From CAZIRO01 sp964541595 (GTDB lineage: Bacteria > Acidobacteriota > HRBIN11): a stretch of DNA of 17,283 nt. Both the position numbers and the translations under genes were made by a program. Below the pieces are notes generated by a model, which saw only the letters and a list, made by a program, of their open reading frames with translations, ran no database searches and was not told the origin of the DNA. Position 1 is the stretch's first letter. Every line of letters begins with the position of its first letter. Of the stretch, positions 1 to 7,745 are shown one piece after another. The DNA is taken from assembly GCA_964541595.1 (NCBI GenBank), contig CAZIRO010000045.1:1-17283 (forward strand), in the 5' to 3' direction.

Positions 1-65
1 TCGACTGGATCACCGCTACGGAGAAGCTCTCATGAAAACTGATGATAGGTCAGGGTTTGTTCCTG

Positions 66-94
66 TTGCATTTTCTTCGGGTTTGCGGTATGGT
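66..94 (+). promoter_or_regulatory. Candidate sigma-70 promoter of the kinase gene
   Basis: TTGCAT at 66-71 and TATGGT at 89-94 are separated by exactly 17 bases, 41 bases before the kinase start codon. The same -35 hexamer, the same spacing and a near-identical -10 occur upstream of acpP in this window, which supports the reading. It was found by eye, without a scoring model. Confidence 0.5.
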
Positions 95-135
95 GAACAC
101 CACCTTCAATCCGAGGCAAGGGGCCCCAAACGAGC

Positions 136-1107
136 ATGGCATTACTTATCGGACGTGATCAGACGATCGGACCGTACCGCATTTTGCGGGTCATCGGTAG
201 CGGCGGATTCGGTACTGTTTACGAAGGCCTGGACACGCGCACCCGGACGCGTGTGGCCATCAAGGTTCCCCACCATCAGGACCGCGGCCCCGAGTATCTG
301 ATGTATGAACCCGGCATGCTGGAACGCCTCCATCACCCGAATATCGTTCGGCTCATTGAAGTCACTCAGTATGAGGGAATTTTCTTTTTTGTCATGGAAT
401 TTGTCCCCGGCCGATCCCTGTCCCAACGGCTGGATGAGGAACGGATGCTTCCCTGGCAGGAAGCCGTTCGCATCATCGAACAGGTGGCCGAGGCGATCCG
501 ATTTGCGCATGAACACCGGATCCTGCATCGGGACCTACGACCGGCGAACATTCTGATCCGGGAGGACGGCGTCATCAAGGTGGCCGACTTCGGGATTGCC
601 AAATGGCTTAAGGACACGAATTATGCCCATACGGTGATCGGCAGTCCACCCTATATGGCGCCGGAACAGCTGGAGGGGAAAGCGACCTTTTCATCCGACA
701 TTTACTCAATCGGAATTATTTTTTACGAAACCGTGACGGGTCAACTGCCCTTTTTTGATGTCAATTTGAAAGTGTTGCGTCAGAAGATCCTGCAGGGACG
801 ATGCCCGACACCACACCAGTTGCGACCGGAGATCCCGATCCCCATCAGTCAATTGATCATGAAAGCGATGCATCGATTGCGCTCCCAGCGGTTCCAGACG
901 GCGGACGAGTTCCTGCAGGCGTTGCGCATGGCCGTGCGTCAGGCGACGCCTGCGCCGTCGCCATCTGTTCGACTGCACGGAATGGACCGTATGGTGAATC
1001 CATCGGCGAACGGCGCCCGGCAGTTGCGACGGATTTGCTGGAATTGTGCACGTTTGCTGCATGCACGCACAACCATCTGCCCGGCCTGCGGAGAATCCCA
1101 GCGATAG
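136..1107 (+). CDS. Soluble Ser/Thr protein kinase with C-terminal zinc ribbon
   Basis: This is a Hanks-type (bacterial STPK) protein kinase of 323 residues, predicted to phosphorylate Ser/Thr on partner proteins in the cytoplasm. The glycine-rich loop GSGGFG lies near residues 21-26 and the ATP-anchoring lysine is K43 in VAIK. The catalytic loop HRDLRPAN is at 131-138 (D133, N138), DFG at 151-153 and APE at 175-177, so all key catalytic residues are present. The kinase domain ends near residue 270. A linker then leads to a CxxC-x10-CxxC zinc ribbon (C301, C304, C315, C318). There is no transmembrane helix or extracytoplasmic sensor, unlike PknB-type kinases. An AAGGGG at 118-123 could be the ribosome site, although 12 bases is a long spacing. 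The gene converges with the next one and no partner phosphatase is visible. The family call is firm; the substrate is unknown. Confidence 0.93.
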   Translation: MALLIGRDQTIGPYRILRVIGSGGFGTVYEGLDTRTRTRVAIKVPHHQDRGPEYLMYEPGMLERLHHPNIVRLIEVTQYEGIFFFVMEFVPGRSLSQRLDEERMLPWQEAVRIIEQVAEAIRFAHEHRILHRDLRPANILIREDGVIKVADFGIAKWLKDTNYAHTVIGSPPYMAPEQLEGKATFSSDIYSIGIIFYETVTGQLPFFDVNLKVLRQKILQGRCPTPHQLRPEIPIPISQLIMKAMHRLRSQRFQTADEFLQALRMAVRQATPAPSPSVRLHGMDRMVNPSANGARQLRRICWNCARLLHARTTICPACGESQR

Positions 1108-1159
1108 GTAGGGGGCGCAACGCGATATTACGGGATTAAATGCGTCACTTTTTCTGGTG

Positions 1160-3424
1160 TCATTGTTCTATCAGGGACAGGAGTTCCTGTGCGAGGTCGT
1201 GCACGGCCGGCCCGAGATCGTGTTCGACCGTGGATGTGCGGTCGTCCAGGAGGGCGTTCAGGATCTCACGGGCTTCCCCGGGCAATCCCAGTTCGAAATA
1301 GCACTCCGCCATATAGTACCGTACGGTCCCTTCCCGGATTCCCCGCGGTCGTCGCAGTTTCACCCGTTGCAACCACTCCAGGGCACTGCGCCATTCGTGG
1401 AAATGCATGAGTACCCGGGCAAGGTTCAGCCGGGCGATGGCCGTTCGCGAGTCTTTTCCGGGAAACTCTGCCCAGCGGAGGTAACCGAAGGCCTTGCGAT
1501 GCCACAGGTCAATACCGTTCCGGAGGCGGGGTTCGATCGGCGTCATAATCACGGGCAGTTCCACCACACGAATCTGTCCGCCTTCGGGTGGACCGAACTG
1601 CACCGGTACCCGTGCATCTGGACGCAGCGCAGCATACGCTTTACGCAGGGCCTGTGGACTGTCCAGTTGAATCCCCTGGATCGAATAAATCCGGTCACCG
1701 GCACGTGGGAGGGGGTCCACGCCGCGCAGTGTCTGCACATCGAACCAGAACAGTGTGGGATAGGTCGCATCCGTGGTCCAGGCCACCTGAATCGGAAGCA
1801 GCGGTACATGCAGAGTATCCTCACGGTCGAGCGCGTTTTGCAATGCAGTCCAGGCGTTCGCATCGTTGACGTCGATACGTATCCGGTCGGGTTCCATTGC
1901 GAGATCGGAAAACAGCAGAAAATCTACATGCTGAGGTGCCGTCTCGTAGGGTACGTGGAGCAGGGCAAACATTCGGGCGCGGTAGTGTGCAACAAGTGAC
2001 CGGATACGGTGCTGCCAGCCGGCGCGATCACCGTTTTGCCAGGTGCGAAACAATTCCATCGCGGCGGTCTGGGGATTCAGCGACGTCTCGTTCTGCGGGG
2101 GTACGACCCACTCCGTGTGGCGTAACTGTGCAGTTACCTTCTGCAGGTGCTGAACGGCTTCCGCATGAATGACTTTCGAACCTCCCGGATCGATCACGCT
2201 ACCGAGGAACACGATTCGGGGTTTCAGGTCAACGCGCAGATCAAGGATCTCGTCAGTCACGACCACGACTTCTTTTTGCCATGCGGACCAGGTGTTTTGC
2301 ACTGCAATTACGTGCGAACCCGCGCATACCGTAAACTGGCCGTCCCGGGTGTCCCCCGCGCGATCCCCGTCGATGAAGACATCAGCCATGCCATTGGCCT
2401 GCAGTCGGATCCTGCCGAGTGCCGGTTTTAATCGGACGGGTTCGACATATACGTCCTGCAAGGGGGCGGTACGAACAATCACCTGCACGGACGCATAGCA
2501 GGGTTTTTCGAATTCCAGGATGTGTTCCCCACCGTTTTCCACCGGGATGGCCAGGTAATCGGAAAACGCATCCGGTGGCCATCCGCGAATTTCCGCGTAC
2601 GAGCGGACGTCTTCCGGCGCTTTCCCCCCTGTGACGCCCACCGGTTGACCGTCCATACGAACGATCACGCCAGCGGGTGCGGTGGCCACGAACACGATCC
2701 CCGTGGTACGTTCCAGTTCGATCGTCCCGAGGTCGAGGTGTTGTCCGCCCCGAATGGTCAGCAACTTCTGGTACGGCGCATACCCCGGACGTTCGATGCG
2801 GAGTTGATAGGTGCCGGCAACGAGGGGATGTTCCCGCAGAACGCCGGTACCGACTTTTTCGTCGTACAGGAAAATTTCGGCGTCCGGCACCTGGACCTGT
2901 AGGGAGAGGTGTCCGATCGTCTGACTGCGCAGTTCTTCAAAGAACGCGGCGACTTCTGGTGGGGGCGTATCCGGGAAAGTATACCGGGGGTTGGTTTGCA
3001 GCAGGATGGTGTAATAAATGCGGGCTTCTCCGGGACGTCCCACCTGTAGCGCGTAGCGTCCGAGGTAGTCCAGGGTCCTTTCATAGATCTGCCGTTCCTC
3101 ATCGGTCAGGGAACGGACCATGCGGGTCGTTTCAATATCCCGGATCAATTGTCGGAGTGCCGGTACCGCCTGTTCCCATCGACCTTCACGGAACGCCTGT
3201 TCGGCCGTATGGAACCGTTCCGTCCATTCCTGTACGGTCTGGCCGGCGGATGGAGACGGTTTGGCCGATTCCTGCACTGCGCCTGCGGATCCGATGAGAA
3301 GGCTCAGCAATATGGACAGGACGATCCATCCCCGAATGCGGGCACCTGCGCCGCATCGGGCCGACCGGAGCGGTCGACGGACGACCGGGGAGTTACCATC
3401 CCTTCCAGAACGGACCATCGACAT
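1160..3424 (-). CDS. Envelope protein with TPR-like, triple PEGA and PDZ-like regions
   Basis: A 754-residue protein of unknown function. Residues 32-49 form a hydrophobic signal or membrane anchor after a basic N-terminus. Helical TPR-like segments occupy about 68-148. Three beta-rich PEGA-type modules follow at about 171-239, 241-331 and 336-402; the first has the typical pattern ending in an ERPGYAPYQK-like stretch. A PDZ-like segment lies around 563-625 (AGDRIYSIQGIQL), and the C-terminus from about 660 is again TPR-like. PEGA modules are common in bacterial surface proteins, and PDZ and TPR units bind peptides or proteins, so an envelope scaffold is plausible. The start at 3424 lies inside the 3' end of the upstream cytochrome gene, a 32-bp overlap suggesting translational coupling; an ATG at 3418 is an alternative. 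The first PEGA unit is clear, the other module limits are approximate. Confidence 0.75.
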   Translation of the reverse strand: MSMVRSGRDGNSPVVRRPLRSARCGAGARIRGWIVLSILLSLLIGSAGAVQESAKPSPSAGQTVQEWTERFHTAEQAFREGRWEQAVPALRQLIRDIETTRMVRSLTDEERQIYERTLDYLGRYALQVGRPGEARIYYTILLQTNPRYTFPDTPPPEVAAFFEELRSQTIGHLSLQVQVPDAEIFLYDEKVGTGVLREHPLVAGTYQLRIERPGYAPYQKLLTIRGGQHLDLGTIELERTTGIVFVATAPAGVIVRMDGQPVGVTGGKAPEDVRSYAEIRGWPPDAFSDYLAIPVENGGEHILEFEKPCYASVQVIVRTAPLQDVYVEPVRLKPALGRIRLQANGMADVFIDGDRAGDTRDGQFTVCAGSHVIAVQNTWSAWQKEVVVVTDEILDLRVDLKPRIVFLGSVIDPGGSKVIHAEAVQHLQKVTAQLRHTEWVVPPQNETSLNPQTAAMELFRTWQNGDRAGWQHRIRSLVAHYRARMFALLHVPYETAPQHVDFLLFSDLAMEPDRIRIDVNDANAWTALQNALDREDTLHVPLLPIQVAWTTDATYPTLFWFDVQTLRGVDPLPRAGDRIYSIQGIQLDSPQALRKAYAALRPDARVPVQFGPPEGGQIRVVELPVIMTPIEPRLRNGIDLWHRKAFGYLRWAEFPGKDSRTAIARLNLARVLMHFHEWRSALEWLQRVKLRRPRGIREGTVRYYMAECYFELGLPGEAREILNALLDDRTSTVEHDLGPAVHDLAQELLSLIEQ

Positions 3425-4496
3425 ATTCCCAGAGCAGGAATGCGTGAATACGGTACCGGATCTCCCGGGTGTGGGTCAATTCCCATACCGGTCCCACGGT
3501 CAGCGCCACATGCCCGCGGCGGGTCAACGTAATCCGTAGTTGTGGGGCCAGCCACACCTGAAATTCGTGACCGGCACCCAGGTCCCGCTGAATGAACACT
3601 TCCAGTCCGGGAAACAGTCCCCGGAGGCTTTCCATGGGCAACCAGTGGACGATTGCCGCAACCCGCAACTGCGAGGGCACATCCGTCGGACGTGTACTCA
3701 GCATCAGATGTACACTGGTCTGCAACGTCCACCGATCGCCCAGGGCTTTGCCCATTGCCACGTATGGCGCGATCCTGATCGGTTCTTCGGACCGGACCGG
3801 AATGGCCGTTTCGGCTCCGATCGTGAGGATCCACAGACGGTGGAGATCATGAATGAGCGACCATTTCAGGCCGATTTCCAGTTCCCACGGGGTACGGGTG
3901 GACTGCGGTTCGATCTCCGGGGTGGCTTTCACCTCGATCTGCCCGTCTGGACCAAAGCGGCGGGCGTAATAGACCGTCGGACGTATCCGGTACGGTACGT
4001 CCTCTGTTGGACGCAACCGGTCGTATCGGTAGATGAGGATGAACTCGTCCTCCGGAAAGGCTTTTGTGGTGACGAGCGCACGTAAGAAGTTCAGTTCCCC
4101 CTGGGGGTAGCGCGGATCGTGTCCGAAGGTTTTGATAAATGTGGCGAGTTCGTGGATCTTGTGATCCGAGAGCACAAGCCCGTACGCGGGCATCTGAGAG
4201 GACAGTCCCCGGGATGGTCCTCCCTCACGGATGACGGTGATCCAGTCGGCCAGGGGTTCCCGGGAGGAGAACTTCGGATCCGTAAAGTCCGGTGGAGGCA
4301 CTTTCAGGGCCGTACGTTCGCGCCACTCTCCGCCGGGATAGCCACGACCGTCCGGTCCGTGGCAGGCAGCGCAGGCCCGACGGTACACTTCGGCAGCGGG
4401 AAGGGTCTCCAGAATGCTGGACTGCACCGCCCAGACGATACAGGCGTGGAAAAGTCCGTACAGAACGCCACCGTATTTGAACAAACGACCGAGCAT
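3393..4496 (-). CDS. Monohaem cytochrome c with beta-rich C-terminal domain
   Basis: A 367-residue exported electron-transfer protein. Residues 9-25 form a hydrophobic export signal or anchor. The haem-binding CAACH is at 42-46, and M102 in SSQMPAYG is the likely sixth ligand, so residues about 36-125 form one class I cytochrome c domain. The remaining 240 residues have no further CxxCH. They alternate polar and hydrophobic residues and are rich in aromatic ones (for example PTVYYARRF, LEIGLKWSL, RIHAFLLWEY) and end in Trp. This resembles a transmembrane beta-barrel, so the protein may be a barrel-anchored cytochrome; that is inference. The start at 4496 has GGAG nine bases upstream and a candidate promoter at 4531-4560. 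It overlaps the PEGA gene downstream. The cytochrome domain is firm; the redox partner is unknown. Confidence 0.82.
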   Translation of the reverse strand: MLGRLFKYGGVLYGLFHACIVWAVQSSILETLPAAEVYRRACAACHGPDGRGYPGGEWRERTALKVPPPDFTDPKFSSREPLADWITVIREGGPSRGLSSQMPAYGLVLSDHKIHELATFIKTFGHDPRYPQGELNFLRALVTTKAFPEDEFILIYRYDRLRPTEDVPYRIRPTVYYARRFGPDGQIEVKATPEIEPQSTRTPWELEIGLKWSLIHDLHRLWILTIGAETAIPVRSEEPIRIAPYVAMGKALGDRWTLQTSVHLMLSTRPTDVPSQLRVAAIVHWLPMESLRGLFPGLEVFIQRDLGAGHEFQVWLAPQLRITLTRRGHVALTVGPVWELTHTREIRYRIHAFLLWEYVDGPFWKGW

Positions 4497-4530
4497 GATG
4501 GCATCTCCGGCGTGGAAATATAGAACCGCT

Positions 4531-4560
4531 ATTCTATCGATGGAAAGACCTGACCTTCAA
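4531..4560 (-). promoter_or_regulatory. Candidate promoter of the cytochrome c gene
   Basis: On the minus strand TTGAAG (4555-4560) and TAGAAT (4531-4536) are separated by 18 bases, about 35 bases before the start codon at 4496. The decayed repeat at 4572 begins 11 bases upstream of the -35 box. If real, it lets the cytochrome and PEGA genes be transcribed apart from the haem operon. Confidence 0.45.
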
Positions 4561-4571
4561 GTGCAGCGAGC

Positions 4572-4690
4572 TGAAACCGAAACAGGCAATGGGACACGGA
4601 ACGGTCCATGTCGACAGCGGTGTATCGATTCCGTTACCATGCCATTCCCCCATCCCGATACCGAACACCCGACGCCTGGGACCCGGTCCC
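4572..4690 (-). repeat. Decayed fourth copy of the inverted-repeat/heptamer element
   Basis: The segment at 4572-4596 matches the left terminal repeat of the three better copies, including GGCAATGGGACA, with a few substitutions. A stretch at 4642-4660 resembles the right terminal repeat with one extra base. Positions 4656-4683 hold four units of the 7-bp motif in the opposite orientation to the other copies (minus-strand reading GGTNYCR). The parts are therefore present but rearranged, and the right boundary is uncertain. It fills most of the 206-bp gap between the hemD stop and the cytochrome start. Confidence 0.5.
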
Positions 4691-4702
4691 GGCAATATGA
4701 CG

Positions 4703-5767
4703 TTATGCGTGAACGGTTTCGGTAATCGTGGCGATCAGTGTGGACCGGTCGGCGCGGACGGATTCTCGATCGACCGAAATGGAGTGTGCACGGACTGCCC
4801 GGGAGGTGATCGGTCCGATCGTGATGACACGGTACGAAAACGGCATTCCCACCGATTGAAGAAACGCGAGGAATGCCCGCACTGTGGATGGACTGGTAAA
4901 GACCACCCATCGAGCCGGGGTCAACCAGGGTCGCAACCATTGCAGGCGGTCCTGCGGATAGGCCACCGTACGGTACAGGATCCATTCGGTCACGTGTGCG
5001 CCCATATCTTGCAACGCGACCCGAAGGACAGACCGTCCGTATGTACGTGCCAGGAGAATGCGACGGTTCCGGATGTCGTGTTGCCGAAACAGTTCGATCA
5101 GTCCTTCGGCCTGATACGTGTGCGCAGGCATCCAGACGGTTGCAACGCCCATCGTACGCAGTGCGTGTGCGGTAGCCGGACCGATCACCGCCCACCGCGC
5201 TGTCCGCAAAACGGATCCGAGCCAGGGATACCGTTCGATCCAATCGCGGAGGAATTCGACACCGCGGGGACTCGTAAGGACGACCCAGTCCCATGCCCTG
5301 TCCGCGGACTGCCAACCGGGATCCGGAGGATCTCCCGGCACAAACGTGATCACCGGAAACGGCAGTGCGGCGATCCCGTGTGCACGCAGTTCTCGCATGA
5401 GTTCCCATGCATCCGGCCAGGGACGCGTCAGAATCACCTCGGGCGTGCGCGTCGGTGTCGGGACGTGTACGGGATGCACCGTATAGGGCACATGCAGACG
5501 GGACAGGATTTCTTCTGCAGTTTGTGCACGTTCGGTCCACCAGACGATCGGGGGTGCAAGGTCATCTTCCAGTCGACGTTTCAGATCTGTTTCGGAAGAC
5601 GTCGTCCACGGATACCAGGTACTGTCGAAGGGGGTCCACAGGATGTCTACCGGCGGCGGGTGGACGTCGAAGATCACACTGCGTGCTTCCGCCAGCGCGT
5701 TCGGTGGGGCATCTGTCCAGCAATACGCCGTTCGGGGTCCCTGAAAGATCGTGCACAGAGAACTCAT
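4703..5767 (-). CDS. hemD: Uroporphyrinogen-III synthase with unusual N-terminal extension
   Basis: HemD cyclises hydroxymethylbilane, the HemC product, to uroporphyrinogen III, the branch-point intermediate of haem, sirohaem and cobalamin synthesis. Residues about 110-350 carry the typical two-lobed pattern: VILTRP, WVVLTSPRGVEF, RWAVIGPATAHAL, YQAEGLIELF, ARTYGR, WVVFTSPSTVRAF and ITIGPITSRAV. The length of 354 is about 100 residues longer than a normal HemD. The extra N-terminus follows the secondary-structure rhythm of the first part of a CobA-type uroporphyrinogen methyltransferase (ALAEARSVIFD, then LKRRLEDDLAPPIVWW, then a HVPYTVHPV strand) but lacks that family's glycine-rich SAM-binding motifs. 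Its start overlaps the hemC stop by four bases (ATGA), indicating translational coupling. The HemD domain is confident; the origin of the extension is inference. Confidence 0.9.
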   Translation of the reverse strand: MSSLCTIFQGPRTAYCWTDAPPNALAEARSVIFDVHPPPVDILWTPFDSTWYPWTTSSETDLKRRLEDDLAPPIVWWTERAQTAEEILSRLHVPYTVHPVHVPTPTRTPEVILTRPWPDAWELMRELRAHGIAALPFPVITFVPGDPPDPGWQSADRAWDWVVLTSPRGVEFLRDWIERYPWLGSVLRTARWAVIGPATAHALRTMGVATVWMPAHTYQAEGLIELFRQHDIRNRRILLARTYGRSVLRVALQDMGAHVTEWILYRTVAYPQDRLQWLRPWLTPARWVVFTSPSTVRAFLAFLQSVGMPFSYRVITIGPITSRAVRAHSISVDRESVRADRSTLIATITETVHA

Positions 5768-6687
5768 TCGGCACCCTCATACCACCGCTGAAATTCAGGT
5801 TGCGCCTGCAGATGGGTGACGAGTGTTTCCGCGACCGTTTCCGGGGACGAACCCTCCGCGACCGCGTACCATGTTCGACGTCCGTTCGGCAGCCAGCAAC
5901 GGGCCTGTGCCCGAATGTGCCAGCGGGTTCCCGTACGGTGTGCTGTGGCGTATACACCGACCGGCGCATGGCACCCGGCCCGCAGGCGTCGAATGACCGC
6001 CCGTTCGGTTTCAACAGCCTGGCGCGTGGCGGGGTCATCCATCTGACGAAGGTCATCCCACCACGGACTGTCCCGACGGATTTCGACGGCGATGGCCCCC
6101 TGTCCGGCCGCGGGAACAAATTCCGGGGGTCGCAGAACTTCTCGAATCTTTGCCATCCACCCCAGTCGTTCCAGACCGGCAGCAGCCATCACGATGGCGT
6201 CGTACTGGCCCGTTTCCAGTTTTCGCAGGCGGGTGTCGACGTTTCCCCGGATCGGCACGGGTGCAACGTCCGGCCGTTTCCACCGGATCATCGCCATTCG
6301 GCGCAGGCTGGACGTGCCGACACGGGCTCCCGGAGGTATGGTCTCCAGGCGATCATGCGGCGCGATCCAGACGTCCCACGGTGTGGCGCGGGGAAGGTAT
6401 GCGACGATTACGAATTCCGGGGACAGTTCCGTCGGCAGGTCCTTGGCCGAGTGGACGGCAATGTCGATACTGCGGTCATGCAGCGCCTGTTCGATCTCCT
6501 TGATGAAGACCCCCTTCACCCCGATCCCGTATAGCGGTTGATGGCGGCGGTCACCCGTGGTGCGGATCGTGACCACGGCGGTCGCCAGACCGAGCCGCTG
6601 CAGGTATGCGATCACGTGGGACGTCTGAACCAGCGCGAGTTTCGAGCCGCGCGTACCCACACGCAGTACCGGTTTCGAAACGGCCAT
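5764..6687 (-). CDS. hemC: Porphobilinogen deaminase (hydroxymethylbilane synthase)
   Basis: HemC joins four porphobilinogen molecules into the linear tetrapyrrole hydroxymethylbilane in the cytoplasm. The 307-residue length is normal for the family. Visible landmarks are the N-terminal RVGTRGSKLALVQT, HSAKDLPTE with catalytic Asp83, RGNVDTRLRKLE at 147-158, AAAGLERLGW, and the LRAGCHAPVGV segment. C239 in that segment is the site of the covalent dipyrromethane cofactor. The gene begins nine bases after the STN-domain gene and overlaps hemD by four bases, so it is the third gene of an erpA-stn-hemC-hemD operon. No strong ribosome site precedes the ATG, which suggests coupling to the gene before it. 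Confidence 0.97.
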   Translation of the reverse strand: MAVSKPVLRVGTRGSKLALVQTSHVIAYLQRLGLATAVVTIRTTGDRRHQPLYGIGVKGVFIKEIEQALHDRSIDIAVHSAKDLPTELSPEFVIVAYLPRATPWDVWIAPHDRLETIPPGARVGTSSLRRMAMIRWKRPDVAPVPIRGNVDTRLRKLETGQYDAIVMAAAGLERLGWMAKIREVLRPPEFVPAAGQGAIAVEIRRDSPWWDDLRQMDDPATRQAVETERAVIRRLRAGCHAPVGVYATAHRTGTRWHIRAQARCWLPNGRRTWYAVAEGSSPETVAETLVTHLQAQPEFQRWYEGAE

Positions 6688-6696
6688 CGGGTGTGC

Positions 6697-7281
6697 TCAC
6701 GGGTCATGCATCTGCAGGATCCGATCTCGCGGGGCAACGATCAGTACCGTACCCACGCGATGATACGCATAACCGTACATGTGCACCAGCAAGTCGAACA
6801 GTTGATCCCAGGGAACGTCCCGTACGTTGAGCGTGACCTCACCCTGCACGTCCGGTGCGACAACGAGATTGTATCCCCCGGAATCGGCAAGTAAATGGAG
6901 GACGTCCCGCAGATCGGCATGCACAACGTTCAACGAGATCGGTTCCCCGCGAAACGGTCGTTTCGACAGGCGCACACGGGGGATCGCCGGACCCGGCGAT
7001 CGGGCCGATGTTGGAACCGCCGGCGCCACCGTGCCGGAACGTTCAGAGGCCGGGGGTCTACGTGTGCAGTCCGTACCCTTTCTGATCGCGGCCACCGCCG
7101 ATCGGCGGAAGTACAGATCCGGACCGTTCGCCCGGATCAGGCGATATCCGTGTGCTCGGGGTTCAACGCGACCAGAAAAAGACCGCCCGTCTTTCCGGAT
7201 CAGACAGTCCGCATGAACCCAGCCGCTCGATACGAGCAACACACACAGTCCCAACCACCCGCCGATCGTGATGTTCCGCAT
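6697..7281 (-). CDS. Exported protein with a lone secretin-type STN domain
   Basis: A 194-residue exported protein of unknown function. Residues 1-24 are a signal peptide ending in WVHA before Asp25. Residues about 25-70 (CLIRKDG...YRLIRANG...AVAAIRKG) look like a small beta domain, followed by a Pro/Ala/Ser-rich linker to about 105. Residues 112-185 fit the short N-terminal domain of secretins and TonB receptors (STN), with ISLNVVHADLRDVLHLLADSGGYNLVVAPDV and VTLNVRDVPWDQLFDLLV as in PilQ-type proteins. There is no secretin pore domain, so it is not a full secretin. C26 and C72 could form a disulfide. It lies nine bases after erpA and nine before hemC, an unexpected setting. It may serve as an assembly or pilotin-like factor, but nothing here shows this. 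Confidence 0.8.
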   Translation of the reverse strand: MRNITIGGWLGLCVLLVSSGWVHADCLIRKDGRSFSGRVEPRAHGYRLIRANGPDLYFRRSAVAAIRKGTDCTRRPPASERSGTVAPAVPTSARSPGPAIPRVRLSKRPFRGEPISLNVVHADLRDVLHLLADSGGYNLVVAPDVQGEVTLNVRDVPWDQLFDLLVHMYGYAYHRVGTVLIVAPRDRILQMHDP

Positions 7282-7290
7282 GGTATGTCA

Positions 7291-7614
7291 TTACACCGAG
7301 AAGGAATGCCCACAACCGCAGGTTGCCGTGGCATTCGGATTGCGCACCGTGAATCCACGGCCCATCAAACCGTCGACGAAATCGATTTCCGCCCCCTGTA
7401 CAAACTGGTAACTCACCGGATCCACCACGACCTTGACCCCGTTGTGCTCGAAGACGACGTCATCGTCCTTGATTTCGTCATCAAACACCATCTGGTATTG
7501 AAAACCGGAACACCCACCGGGAACGATCTGAACCCGCAACGCGTAGTCCTTGTCCGGATACTGTTTCAACATCTCTTTCAGCATTTCTGCAGCCTTGGGT
7601 GTCAGTGAAACCAT
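7291..7614 (-). CDS. erpA: A-type iron-sulfur cluster carrier/insertion protein
   Basis: This small protein (107 residues, normal length) carries and delivers Fe-S clusters to apo-enzymes in the cytoplasm. The three conserved cluster ligands are present: C35 in GGCSGFQYQ and C99/C101 in the C-terminal CGCGHSF. The start at 7614 is set by a consensus AGGAGG (7624-7629) nine bases upstream. It is the first gene of the run leading into hemC and hemD, joining Fe-S and haem cofactor functions in one transcript. ErpA, IscA and SufA are close paralogs and cannot be told apart from this sequence alone; no isc or suf genes are adjacent. The symbol is therefore a family-level choice. Confidence 0.93.
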   Translation of the reverse strand: MVSLTPKAAEMLKEMLKQYPDKDYALRVQIVPGGCSGFQYQMVFDDEIKDDDVVFEHNGVKVVVDPVSYQFVQGAEIDFVDGLMGRGFTVRNPNATATCGCGHSFSV

Positions 7615-7689
7615 ATCCGTCCGCCTCCTGCAAGAGATTCAACCTGTTGAGAACGGGGCGGTCGTCCATCCACCCATTGCACTCCCTTA

Positions 7690-7718
7690 AATATACATCC
7701 CGACATCCGTTTTGACCA
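7690..7718 (-). promoter_or_regulatory. Candidate promoter of the erpA-hemC-hemD operon
   Basis: On the minus strand TGGTCA (7713-7718) and TATATT (7690-7695) are 17 bases apart, about 75 bases before the erpA start and just after the fabF stop. This would let the erpA operon be transcribed separately from acpP-fabF. Confidence 0.4.
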
Positions 7719-7745
7719 TGCAACGCCGGATTTGTCCGGAGAGGA

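Noticed and set aside
1..65. Possible 3' end of an upstream gene (plus strand, frame 3, ending DWITATEKLS and a TGA at 33-35)
   Set aside because: Only ten codons are visible and no family can be recognised; either strand could be coding or neither.
2677..3297. Plus-strand open frame of 206 codons within the PEGA protein gene
   Set aside because: It is an antisense shadow; its translation is Arg/Gly/Pro-rich with no family pattern, while the minus frame has clear domains.
7726..7739. Hairpin CCGGA-TTTG-TCCGG just after the fabF stop as a terminator
   Set aside because: The stem is only 5 bp and there is no run of T after it on the minus strand.
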